Below the pieces are notes generated by a model. The model did no database searches. It worked only from the letters and a program-made list of their open reading frames with translations, and was not told the origin of the DNA. A DNA stretch of 29,252 bases from JAISFI01 sp031552425. Its GTDB lineage: Bacteria > Bacteroidota > Bacteroidia > Bacteroidales > Azobacteroidaceae. The stretch covers positions 1 to 29,252 of the forward strand of contig JAVBMM010000201.1 in assembly GCA_031552425.1 (NCBI GenBank), in the 5' to 3' direction. The position numbers and the translations under genes were made by a program. Shown one piece after another: positions 8,610 through 16,504 of the stretch. The stretch's first letter is position 1, and the number at the start of each line of letters is the position of its first letter.

Positions 8610-8640
8610 CAAAGGTAAAAAAGAGTTTTTTAAAATGCAA
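8610..8640 (-). promoter_or_regulatory. trp operon promoter, Bacteroides type
   Basis: On the minus strand, TTG (8640-8638), a 20-nt spacer and TACCTTTG (8617-8610) match the Bacteroidetes -33/-7 promoter consensus. Transcription should begin near 8603, placing the leader-peptide ATG about 15 nt into the RNA. The -33 element lies only 16 nt beyond the stop codon of the upstream antiporter gene. Confidence 0.85.
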
Positions 8641-8656
8641 CTATTTTGTTATTTTT

Positions 8657-10948
8657 TTATTCCCTCTCATTAATGATCAGTGTCGACGGCATCCGTTGTA
8701 AAGCTTCTTTTTCTACAATGGACACACGATTCCACGTATCATATGTTATCAGCATAAAATTATATTCGGGTAAAAATTCTCCAGTTACGTCTTCTTCTCC
8801 CAATATTTTTACTCCCGGATTTTCCTGAGTGAATTTTTCTATTTTTCTTGATACCCTGGAATTCCTTGTAAGTAAACTGGAAGCATCATAAATAGAAACT
8901 TCTGCCTGATTAAAACGAACCAGATTGGTAGCAAATCTCAACAGAAAAATATCTTCGGGTTGTTCCAGCCATACAAGTATTTTATCTGCAATTTCAAAAT
9001 CTCGATTAATAAAAACACCAACCGTACTATTTGTCTGTTCTATAAACGTTTTTGTCTTGTCCTTCAATAAATCACCGGGATAAAACCAGGATTGAGGTGC
9101 TTTGATCTTTCCGAAATATTTGTCGTAAAATGTTTCTTTATGGCGGGCAGCTTCTACATCCGCAGGTAGGTCTGAAAAAGAAATTCCGGCACCAACCAAC
9201 AGGAAATTATATGCTTCAGTGTTCATGATTGTAACAATTTCTGCACCTGCATCATGAGCCACTTCATATCGCGGTTTAATCTTTATATTCAATCTTTCAG
9301 CTTCCTGCATGATCGGCTCAAAGCTAATCTCTTCGAAATTATCTACGTGAAGGGGATTGACATCGGTTCCTACAGTTATATGCAGAGCAGTAATTTCCGG
9401 TTTTGGTTTTCCGGCAGAAAACAATTGGTTTGCAACATTTAACAAAACACTTCCGCTACTCGCGCGGCCAAAAGAAAGTAGTATCCGCAGTACATCCGCA
9501 TTTTTAATCTGTTGTATTTTTTTATATCTTTTCTTCCTGAAGCAAAAATCAATAAAAGACATCAGAGGGGTAGTCATGAAAGTAGTGACTAATGTCATCA
9601 ATACCAACATCACAAAAATAGCCGGAGGTAATATTTTCATTTCATAACCGATGGTCAGGACGATAAGCTCCATCAGTCCACGGGTATTCATCAAAGCTCC
9701 GATAGTCCAACTGTTATGCCAGCTTTCTCCTGCAAAACGGGCCGCCGCTGTGGTTCCGATTACTTTTCCGACAATAGCTACTATAATAAATAATAGAAAA
9801 ACCAACAATTCTTCCGTAGTAGAAATAAGTCCAATCTGCGTTTTCAAACCGGTGGAAACAAAAAAGAGGGGCAAGAAAAGACAAAGCGCCACATCTTCCA
9901 CTTTCTCCGTGAGTATCTTCCTGAATTTTACATTATTAGGCATTACCACCCCGGTTATAAAAGCACCGAATAAAGCATGAATCCCCAATAATTCCGTGAT
10001 ATATGAAGACGCTATCAGGAAGAAGAGCATGAAAGCCACAATCGTCTTGTTAACAACTTCTTTATTGTGGTAAATGTTACCGATAATATTGAAGAACGGC
10101 CGCATGACAAAAAACATGAAAAGCACGAAAATTGCCGCGAACAAAATCACATATAACGCTCCGACAAAAGTTCCTGATTGGGCGATAGCGATAACCACAG
10201 CCAATATACACCAAGCTGTTACGTCTCCATTAGCAGCGCTTGCCAGCGACAAAGTCCCCAGCCGGGATTTTGTCAGTCCCTTTTCCTGTATAATCCTGGC
10301 CAGCACCGGAAAAGCGGTAATACTCATCGCGATACCGATAAACAGGGAATAGGAAAGGAAAGGAGTCATATGAGCCGCATACTGCGGATAGGTGAGATAA
10401 GCCACCAACATACCGCAAAAAAACGGGAAAATTATACCTGCATGACTGATCAGTAACGTTTCATTCAGACTTTTCTTTACCTCCGAAATATCCAGTTCCA
10501 TCCCGATGGCAAACATAAAGAGGATCAAGCCTATCTGGCTCAACATATCGATATTCCCCAATGACTCGGGAGAAAAAAGGAAAGCAAATGTTTCAGGTGC
10601 AATCTGTGCAAAGACTGAAGGCCCTAGTACGATACCGGCAATAATCTCTCCGATTACCGAAGGTTGCCCCATCTTTACTGAAACCCATCCGAAGATACGC
10701 GCGACAAAAAGGATGGCCACGATTTGAAGTAAAAGCATCGCAATCGACGTATGGGCGTGATATTCCAATGTTTTGGTAAACATCCGGAAACTTTCGGTAA
10801 ACATACCGGATCCGCCATTATCTATCTGAAGTGCTGATTGAAGAGTCGTTTCCAAACGGAAGCCCATACGGGCAATAAAATACATCAGGACACCAAAAAC
10901 AATAAGCATTAAGATGTAAAATGTTATATTTTTGATTCCTTTAGACAT
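8657..10948 (-). CDS. CPA2-family cation/proton antiporter with C-terminal cytoplasmic domain
   Basis: Predicted inner-membrane monovalent cation/H+ antiporter of the CPA2 (KefB/GerN-like) family, 763 residues. Residues 1-30 form an extra N-terminal hydrophobic helix. Residues 65-470 hold the antiporter core of about 12-13 helices. Core landmarks are MGQPSVIGEIIAGIVLGPS (93-111), FMFAIGMELDISEVKK (144-159), ITAFPVLARII (210-220) and AANGDVTAWC (238-247). The last of these has a single ion-site Asp242 (GD) where electrogenic members have DD. Residues 483-763 are soluble and begin RILLSFGRASSGSVLLNVA, which resembles a universal stress protein (UspA)-like fold and would be regulatory. Ion specificity, Na+ or K+, cannot be read. 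It diverges from the DUF1460 gene and ends just before the trp promoter. Confidence 0.88.
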   Translation of the reverse strand: MSKGIKNITFYILMLIVFGVLMYFIARMGFRLETTLQSALQIDNGGSGMFTESFRMFTKTLEYHAHTSIAMLLLQIVAILFVARIFGWVSVKMGQPSVIGEIIAGIVLGPSVFAQIAPETFAFLFSPESLGNIDMLSQIGLILFMFAIGMELDISEVKKSLNETLLISHAGIIFPFFCGMLVAYLTYPQYAAHMTPFLSYSLFIGIAMSITAFPVLARIIQEKGLTKSRLGTLSLASAANGDVTAWCILAVVIAIAQSGTFVGALYVILFAAIFVLFMFFVMRPFFNIIGNIYHNKEVVNKTIVAFMLFFLIASSYITELLGIHALFGAFITGVVMPNNVKFRKILTEKVEDVALCLFLPLFFVSTGLKTQIGLISTTEELLVFLLFIIVAIVGKVIGTTAAARFAGESWHNSWTIGALMNTRGLMELIVLTIGYEMKILPPAIFVMLVLMTLVTTFMTTPLMSFIDFCFRKKRYKKIQQIKNADVLRILLSFGRASSGSVLLNVANQLFSAGKPKPEITALHITVGTDVNPLHVDNFEEISFEPIMQEAERLNIKIKPRYEVAHDAGAEIVTIMNTEAYNFLLVGAGISFSDLPADVEAARHKETFYDKYFGKIKAPQSWFYPGDLLKDKTKTFIEQTNSTVGVFINRDFEIADKILVWLEQPEDIFLLRFATNLVRFNQAEVSIYDASSLLTRNSRVSRKIEKFTQENPGVKILGEEDVTGEFLPEYNFMLITYDTWNRVSIVEKEALQRMPSTLIINERE

Positions 10949-10968
10949 TTCTTAATTTTAGATGTATG

Positions 10969-10976
10969 CAAAGGTA
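10969..10976 (-). promoter_or_regulatory. -7 element for the antiporter gene
   Basis: TACCTTTG on the minus strand fits the TAnnTTTG consensus. It would give a leader of about 15 nt before the antiporter ATG (10948). I see no TTG at the expected -33 distance, so the call rests on the -7 box and its position. Confidence 0.55.
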
Positions 10977-11018
10977 CAAAGATATAAGATAAATATTATG
11001 AATTTTGCAAGTTTTTCT

Positions 11019-11026
11019 TACTTTTG
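11019..11026 (+). promoter_or_regulatory. -7 element for the DUF1460 gene
   Basis: TACTTTTG matches TAnnTTTG and ends 8 nt before the ATG at 11035. This would place the transcript start at or within a few bases of the start codon. The -33 match is poor. It is divergent from the antiporter promoter, with the two -7 boxes about 42 nt apart. Confidence 0.5.
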
Positions 11027-11034
11027 TAAAGTTT

Positions 11035-11871
11035 ATGAAACTATTTATTTACATATTGTGTTTGTTTGCTGGTTTATTTTCCTCGTCAGATTGTGAGATT
11101 ATGAATTCTTGTTTGAAAGAATTGTCAAAGGAGAAAAATATGTCTTCAGAAAATCTGATGGTAAAATCAGCATTGTTTTTTTTAGGAAAACCTTATGTGG
11201 GAAATACTTTAGAAGGAAATGAAGAAGAATCGTTAGTAGTCAATTTGAAGGAATTTGATTGTTTTACCTTCGTAGAAACTTGTTTATCTATGACTCTTGC
11301 AGCACAATCTTGCACGTTGGATTCTGATTCTTATCTGGATTATTTGCAAAAAATACGCTATAGAAATGGAATCATTGATGGATATACCTCTCGTTTACAT
11401 TATGCTTCGGATTGGATTTTTATGAATGATTCTGTTGGTTTTATTAAAGATATCACTGAGGAAATAGGAGGGGAACAATTAACTTTTCAAGTCAATTATA
11501 TGTCTACCCACCCAAATGCGTATAAACATTTGAAATTACATCCGGAAGATATTGATAAAATAAAAAAAATCGAATCTGTGGTTAACGGAAGGCTTTATTA
11601 TTATATTCCCAAAAAAAACATTTCAGTATGTGTTAGTCAAATAAAAAACGGAGACATCATTTTTTTTGTGACTAACATTTCAGGATTGGATATTTCCCAT
11701 GTAGGAATTGCATATCGGGAAAAAGGAAAATTGACATTTATCCATGCTTCTACTCAAGAGATGAAGGTTATTGTTGATCCGCAATCATTAGTTGATTATT
11801 GTACTAACAGGAAAAATAATAAAGGTATTGTTATTTGCAGGGTACAAAAGTCTCATAAAATCTACCAATAA
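11035..11871 (+). CDS. DUF1460 family amidase-like protein, secreted
   Basis: A 278-residue protein of the DUF1460 (N-acetylmuramoyl-L-alanine amidase-like, NlpC/P60 fold) family, common in Bacteroidetes. The function is probably cleavage of a peptide or amide bond in cell-wall material. The N-terminus MKLFIYILCLFAGLFSSS is a signal-peptide-like hydrophobic stretch. A Cys follows, but the preceding Asp makes it a poor lipobox. The putative catalytic Cys lies in LKEFDCFTFVETCLS, and the paired His in ISGLDISHVGIAYR; this spacing is family-typical. GKPYVGNTLEG near residues 46-56 is another family mark. I chose ATG 11035, because an in-frame TTG at 11005 lies upstream of the -7 element and would add residues before the signal peptide. 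The gene is noticeably AT-rich. Confidence 0.82.
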   Translation: MKLFIYILCLFAGLFSSSDCEIMNSCLKELSKEKNMSSENLMVKSALFFLGKPYVGNTLEGNEEESLVVNLKEFDCFTFVETCLSMTLAAQSCTLDSDSYLDYLQKIRYRNGIIDGYTSRLHYASDWIFMNDSVGFIKDITEEIGGEQLTFQVNYMSTHPNAYKHLKLHPEDIDKIKKIESVVNGRLYYYIPKKNISVCVSQIKNGDIIFFVTNISGLDISHVGIAYREKGKLTFIHASTQEMKVIVDPQSLVDYCTNRKNNKGIVICRVQKSHKIYQ

Positions 11872-11903
11872 CTATCTATTTTCTAGAAAAATACCATTTT
11901 TAA

Positions 11904-11934
11904 TTGCTTTAATTAAAAATAATGTTTATGTTTG
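11904..11934 (+). promoter_or_regulatory. gdhA promoter, Bacteroides type
   Basis: TTG (11904-11906), a 20-nt spacer, then TATGTTTG (11927-11934): an excellent match to the TTG/TAnnTTTG consensus. The 5' UTR would be about 35 nt of AT-rich sequence without a Shine-Dalgarno motif, as is usual in this phylum. Confidence 0.85.
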
Positions 11935-11975
11935 CGGGATCACCGTTTTAACTTTTAAACATAAACATTTATATC

Positions 11976-13310
11976 ATGAAGACAGATGAGATTCTGAGGC
12001 TCCTGGAGGCAAGACACCCCGGTGAGCAAGAGTATTTACAGGCCGTAAAAGAGGTATTACTTTCCATTGAAGAAATTTATAACCAGTATCCTGAGTTTGA
12101 GAAAGCTCGTATTATAGAGAGACTGGTTGAACCAGACAGGATTTTTACTTTTAAAGTTCCTTGGGTAGATGATAAGGGAGATGTACAAGTAAATCTCGGT
12201 TATCGTGTGCAGTTTAATAATGCTATCGGTCCATACAAAGGAGGTATTCGTTTCCATGCATCTGTAAATCTTTCTATTTTGAAGTTTTTGGGTTTTGAAC
12301 AAACGTTCAAAAATGCATTGACTACATTGCCTATGGGAGGTGCCAAAGGAGGTTCCGATTTTAATCTAAAAGGTAAATCTAATGGGGAAGTAATGCGTTT
12401 TTGCCAAGCATTTATGCTGGAATTATGGAAACATATAGGTCCGGATACTGATGTTCCTGCAGGAGATATCGGTGTCGGAGCACGCGAAATCGGATATTTG
12501 GCCGGAATGTACCGTAAATTAGCCGGAGAAAATACAGGAACTTTTACCGGAAAAGGATTGGAATACGGAGGATCATTAATTCGTCCCGAAGCAACTGGTT
12601 TTGGAGGATTGTATTTTGTAGACCAAATGCTGAAAAACAGCGGTATGGAAATCAAAGGAAAAACAATCGCTATTTCCGGATTCGGGAATGTGGCTTGGGG
12701 AGCTGCTTTGAAAGCTACTGAATTGGGGGGTAAAGTGGTGACAATTTCAGGACCGGATGGATATATATATGATCCGGCAGGAATTTCCGGAGAAAAAATT
12801 GAATATATGTTGGATCTCCGTGCTACTGGAGAAGATATAGTTGCTCCCTATGCGGAAAAATACGGAGCGAAATTTTTCCCGGGAAAACGACCTTGGGAAC
12901 AAAAAGTAGATATTGCACTGCCTTGCGCAACACAAAATGAATTGAACGAAGAAGATGCTGCTATGTTGATTGACAATAAAGTGCAATGTGTAGCTGAAAT
13001 CTCCAACATGGGCTGTACTGCAGAAGCTGTGGATTTATTTATCGAGAAAAAAATATTATTTGCTCCGGGAAAAGCGGTTAATGCCGGTGGAGTAGCTACT
13101 TCAGGATTGGAAATGACACAAAATTCCATGCATATACAATGGAGTGCCAAAGAAGTGGATGCTCAGTTATTACAGATCATGAATAATATTCACAAACAAT
13201 GTGTTATCTACGGAAAACAGAAAGATGGATACATTAATTATGTGAAAGGAGCTAATATTGCAGGATTCATGAAAGTAGCTCGTGCTATGATAGCGCAAGG
13301 AGTTATTTGA
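11976..13310 (+). CDS. gdhA: NADP-specific glutamate dehydrogenase
   Basis: Reductive amination of 2-oxoglutarate with ammonia to glutamate, the main ammonia entry point in Bacteroidales. The 444-residue length matches the hexameric small-subunit enzymes. KGGIRFHASVNLS and LPMGGAKGGSDFNLKG (catalytic Lys124) are the substrate site. PAGDIGVGAREIG contains Asp164, which takes part in proton transfer. The dinucleotide fold starts at IAISGFGNVAWGAA (Gly235-Ala240). The next strand, KVVTISGPDG, ends in Ser rather than an acidic residue, which favours NADP(H) over NAD(H). CVAEISNMGCTAEA and APGKAVNAGGVATSGLEM are C-terminal family signatures. It is a single-gene unit with its own promoter and terminator. 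Confidence 0.97.
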   Translation: MKTDEILRLLEARHPGEQEYLQAVKEVLLSIEEIYNQYPEFEKARIIERLVEPDRIFTFKVPWVDDKGDVQVNLGYRVQFNNAIGPYKGGIRFHASVNLSILKFLGFEQTFKNALTTLPMGGAKGGSDFNLKGKSNGEVMRFCQAFMLELWKHIGPDTDVPAGDIGVGAREIGYLAGMYRKLAGENTGTFTGKGLEYGGSLIRPEATGFGGLYFVDQMLKNSGMEIKGKTIAISGFGNVAWGAALKATELGGKVVTISGPDGYIYDPAGISGEKIEYMLDLRATGEDIVAPYAEKYGAKFFPGKRPWEQKVDIALPCATQNELNEEDAAMLIDNKVQCVAEISNMGCTAEAVDLFIEKKILFAPGKAVNAGGVATSGLEMTQNSMHIQWSAKEVDAQLLQIMNNIHKQCVIYGKQKDGYINYVKGANIAGFMKVARAMIAQGVI

Positions 13311-13328
13311 AAATTAAAAACTAAAATA

Positions 13329-13374
13329 GAGAGTTAAGAATTCCAAATTTCTTTATTGCGGATTCTTAACTCTT
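13329..13374 (+). terminator. probable gdhA terminator hairpin
   Basis: GAGTTAAGAAT (13331-13341) pairs perfectly with ATTCTTAACTC (13362-13372), and the stem can extend by an A-T and a G-T pair. The loop is 20 nt and the sequence after it is only moderately T-rich (TCTTGTTTCC). Its position between the gdhA stop and the next promoter supports a terminator; the weak T-tract is the reservation. Confidence 0.6.
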
Positions 13375-13386
13375 GTTTCCAATCAT

Positions 13387-13394
13387 TATCTTTG
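13387..13394 (+). promoter_or_regulatory. -7 element for the ArnT-like gene
   Basis: TATCTTTG matches TAnnTTTG and lies 18 nt before the ATG at 13413. It sits right after the gdhA hairpin. The -33 region has only a TTA at 19-nt spacing. This element supports the ATG at 13413 rather than the in-frame TTG at 13356. Confidence 0.6.
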
Positions 13395-13412
13395 TCTCAT
13401 CAAAATAATAAA

Positions 13413-15164
13413 ATGATGAGAACTCCCGGCTTACAATATCTGTATCTTCAAAAACCTTTCATATTAATTCTTCTGGTTGCAACGTTAAGCGTACTCCCTT
13501 GGATTGGCATGGGAGAATATTATACTAAAGGAGAACCTCGTGAAGCTTCTGTTGCAGTTTCTATGTTGGAAGAAGGGAATTGGATCCTTCCGCGTGTTTA
13601 TGCAGATGAATTTGCTTATAAACCTCCCTTTACCCACTGGATTATAGCTGCTTTTTCTTTACCTTCAGGAGAAGTCACCCCATTCACTTCTCGTCTTCCT
13701 TCTGCTATTGCTTTCGTTATTATGATCGCTTGTTGTTTTTTCTTTTTTGGAAGAAATTTGAAGGGACATAAAGCTTTTATTGCATGTCTCTTGATGATTA
13801 CCAGTTTCGAATTGCATCGGGCAGCTATGACCTCCCGCGTAGATATGGTATTAACAGCATTGATTGTGGGAGGACTGGTGTCGTTATATTATTGGGAAGA
13901 AAATAAAAAAACAAAAGGAATTCCTTGGTACATACCTGTTTTATTGGGATGTGCTGCATTAGTCAAAGGTCCGGTAGGAATTCTTCTTCCATTACTTATT
14001 TTTGGGATTTATTTATTATTGATGAAGTACAACTTTTGGAAAGTATTGTTGAAAACCACTATTGTTGCTATTTTATCATTTGTTCCGCTTTTTATTTGGT
14101 ATTATTTGGCATATAGAGAAGCCGGACAAGATTTTTTGAATGTTGTTTGGGCTGAAAATTTTGGACGTTTATTGGGTAGCGAGGATGTGAATATTAAGTA
14201 TAATTTGGGTCACGAAGAACCTTTTTGGTATAATTTTATTACATTGGCTACAGGCTTTATTCCGTGGACATTACTGATTTTCTTTTCTCTTTTTGGTTTG
14301 AAATATACTATTCGAATTCCTCAAATAAAAATCTGGAAAGATAAACTTCTTTCTATGCATAAAATTAAACTTTTTTCTTTGGTAGCAGCAGTGATAATCG
14401 TTTTATTTTATTGTATTCCGATGAGTAAAAGAAGTGTATATTTGATGCCGGCATATCCGTTTATTGCTATTTTTATGGCACAATATATCTTGTATATTGC
14501 AGAATATCATTCTCGGGTAAATCGCTTTTTTGCTGTTTTTATGGGCTGTTTGATTAATATTGTTGCAATATGTTGTTTGCTTGCTTTATGTGGAGTTTTA
14601 AATATTGCCGAATTATCCGGGCATTTTGTATCACGGACAAAAACGATATATGATGTGAAACTTTTTTCGGATGCATTAAGCCAGCCTTCATTCATTTATA
14701 TATTATTGCTTATTGCTCTTTTTTATTCATTATTTGTCTTGTTTTACCAGTTACGGAAAAAGAATAATCTGAAAATATTTTATACTGTTGTAGGTGTTTA
14801 TTTTATGTTTGGATTATTACAAGACGGAGTGGCTTTGCCGACGTTTAAGAACGGGACATCAGTAAAACCGTTTATAACAGAAATAAAAAAGAAATACCCA
14901 TTGACAAAAGACAATATGTATGTGATGAATAATTTGTTAGAATACGGAAATTTATATGGCCCAAACTTTTATTTGCATAACGCTTTTAAGAATTTTGAAA
15001 AAGAATTGCCTGAAAGCGGATATTTCTTTTCTACTCCCGGAGCAATGGAAAAAATACTTCCTATGTATGGAGATGAATATTCATTTTCATTATTAGATCA
15101 AACTCCAAATCCATACAATGATGTGAGAGAAGTTGTACAAGTCTATAAGTTGAAAAAGAAATAA
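13413..15164 (+). CDS. ArnT-like membrane glycosyltransferase (GT39/GT83 type)
   Basis: Integral inner-membrane glycosyltransferase of the PMT/ArnT superfamily, 583 residues. It would use a polyprenyl-phosphate-linked sugar and transfer it on the periplasmic side. Near the N-terminus, TKGEPREASVAVSMLEEGNW (39-58) and YKPPFTHW (69-76) match the ArnT pattern of an acidic-Arg loop followed by a KPPL-like motif. About 12 hydrophobic segments follow, for example around residues 95-115, 150-170, 200-230 and 320-480. The C-terminal 100 residues are periplasmic-looking. TSRVDMVLTAL matches the conserved RVD/RtD helix of ArnT-like proteins. The acceptor, lipid A or another glycan, is unknown. The GT2 and deacetylase genes 2.7 kb downstream on the other strand are the natural partners to consider. 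The stop codon is 5 nt from the convergent folC stop. Confidence 0.85.
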   Translation: MMRTPGLQYLYLQKPFILILLVATLSVLPWIGMGEYYTKGEPREASVAVSMLEEGNWILPRVYADEFAYKPPFTHWIIAAFSLPSGEVTPFTSRLPSAIAFVIMIACCFFFFGRNLKGHKAFIACLLMITSFELHRAAMTSRVDMVLTALIVGGLVSLYYWEENKKTKGIPWYIPVLLGCAALVKGPVGILLPLLIFGIYLLLMKYNFWKVLLKTTIVAILSFVPLFIWYYLAYREAGQDFLNVVWAENFGRLLGSEDVNIKYNLGHEEPFWYNFITLATGFIPWTLLIFFSLFGLKYTIRIPQIKIWKDKLLSMHKIKLFSLVAAVIIVLFYCIPMSKRSVYLMPAYPFIAIFMAQYILYIAEYHSRVNRFFAVFMGCLINIVAICCLLALCGVLNIAELSGHFVSRTKTIYDVKLFSDALSQPSFIYILLLIALFYSLFVLFYQLRKKNNLKIFYTVVGVYFMFGLLQDGVALPTFKNGTSVKPFITEIKKKYPLTKDNMYVMNNLLEYGNLYGPNFYLHNAFKNFEKELPESGYFFSTPGAMEKILPMYGDEYSFSLLDQTPNPYNDVREVVQVYKLKKK

Positions 15165-15169
15165 AAACG

Positions 15170-16456
15170 TTAACTATTAAATAATTCCAACGCTTCGGCT
15201 ACAATAAAATTACTTCCGCCGATGAATATCATGTCATCAGATGAGGCTATTTCTTTTGCCTTGTTTATTGCGTCTTTTACAGAAGGATAGTGTTCTCCGG
15301 TTAATCCATTTTTCAAAGCAAGATGGTGTAATTCTTCTTCCGGAAGAGAACGAGGTATTTGTGCCCGGGTAAAGTAATATATAGCGTCACTAGGTAAAAG
15401 TTTCAAAATAGGATGTATGTCTTTATCCTTTGCTAATCCGAAGACAATGTGTAAACGATTGAATTTTTGTAATTTCAGTTGATTTACGATTTGAGCGATT
15501 CCTGCCTCATTATGTCCGGTATCTATAATAATTTTAGGAGACGAGCCGACTAATTGCCATCTTCCTTGTAATCCTGTCAATTCTACAACATTTTTGAATC
15601 CTTGATAGACGGCTTCTTTGGAAATATTGAATGTATTTTTTAATTCTTTTACAGCGCACAAAACTGTTGCAGCATTTTTTTGTTGAGCCAATCCTCCTAA
15701 TTCTCCTTTAAGGTCAGGATAATCATCTGTTTGAAACAACCATTTCCCTTCGGGTAATAAAACAGCTTCTTTAATGATGGACTCATCTTCGGCGAAAATA
15801 ATGGGGCTATGTTCTTTTTCTGCTTTTTCTTGGAAAATTTGTTTTACTTTCCCTTTAGCTTCTCCTATAATGACGGGTATTCCGGGTTTGATAATTCCTG
15901 CCTTTTCTCCGGCAATTTCTTCTAAAGAAATTCCTAGAAATTGTGGGTGGTCGATACTGATATTGGTAATAATCGATAAAACGGGAGAAATGATGTTTGT
16001 ACTGTCTAACTTTCCTCCCAATCCAACCTCAATAATGGCAATATCTACTTCACATTCGGAGAAATAACAAAAAGCCATCATCATGGTCAGTTCAAAAAAA
16101 GAAGGTTGTATTTTCTCAAAAAATGCTCGGTGATGAGCAACAAAATCAACAACATAATCTTTGGAAATCATTTGTCCGTTTATCCGGATACGTTCCCTGA
16201 AATCTGATAAATGTGGAGATGTATATAAACCAATACGGTATCCGGATTGTTGTAGGATAGACGCTAACAAATGGGATGTGGAACCTTTTCCGTTGGTACC
16301 ACCTACGTGGATGGTATGGAATTTCCGGTGAGGATGATGAAAATATGTATCTAATGCTATACTATTTTCCAGACCGGCTTTATAAGCAGAACCTCCCACA
16401 TGTTGAAAAACAGGAGTACTGTTAAAAAGATATGACAATGTTTCTTGATAATTCAC
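15170..16456 (-). CDS. folC: bifunctional folylpolyglutamate / dihydrofolate synthase
   Basis: Mur-ligase-family ATP-dependent ligase that adds glutamate to dihydropteroate and/or folates, 428 residues. HVGGTNGKGSTSHLLAS carries the P-loop (GTNGKGST, 53-60). YTSPHLSDFRERIRINGQMI (79-98) is the FolC-specific folate/Mg loop. AIIEVGLGGKLDSTNII has the conserved Glu and Asp, and TNISIDHPQFLG the His of the metal site. GLQGRWQLVG and IIDTGHNEAGI are in the C-terminal glutamate-binding domain. Whether it performs both reactions cannot be read from these motifs. It diverges from phoH, with 48 nt between the two start codons and no strong promoter visible there. Confidence 0.96.
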   Translation of the reverse strand: MNYQETLSYLFNSTPVFQHVGGSAYKAGLENSIALDTYFHHPHRKFHTIHVGGTNGKGSTSHLLASILQQSGYRIGLYTSPHLSDFRERIRINGQMISKDYVVDFVAHHRAFFEKIQPSFFELTMMMAFCYFSECEVDIAIIEVGLGGKLDSTNIISPVLSIITNISIDHPQFLGISLEEIAGEKAGIIKPGIPVIIGEAKGKVKQIFQEKAEKEHSPIIFAEDESIIKEAVLLPEGKWLFQTDDYPDLKGELGGLAQQKNAATVLCAVKELKNTFNISKEAVYQGFKNVVELTGLQGRWQLVGSSPKIIIDTGHNEAGIAQIVNQLKLQKFNRLHIVFGLAKDKDIHPILKLLPSDAIYYFTRAQIPRSLPEEELHHLALKNGLTGEHYPSVKDAINKAKEIASSDDMIFIGGSNFIVAEALELFNS

Positions 16457-16504
16457 GTTCTATTGATTGAAAGCGCAAATATCAACAAATTAATTGAAAA
16501 AAAT

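Noticed and set aside
11878..11892. AT-rich palindrome TTTTCTAGAAAA after the DUF1460 stop.
   Set aside because: It is too short and A/T-only to be a credible terminator stem. Such palindromes are expected by chance in AT-rich spacers.
16445..16504. Extended PhoH N-terminus from an in-frame TTG.
   Set aside because: It would overlap the start of the divergent folC gene. The family N-terminus begins with the PIN strand just after ATG 16505.
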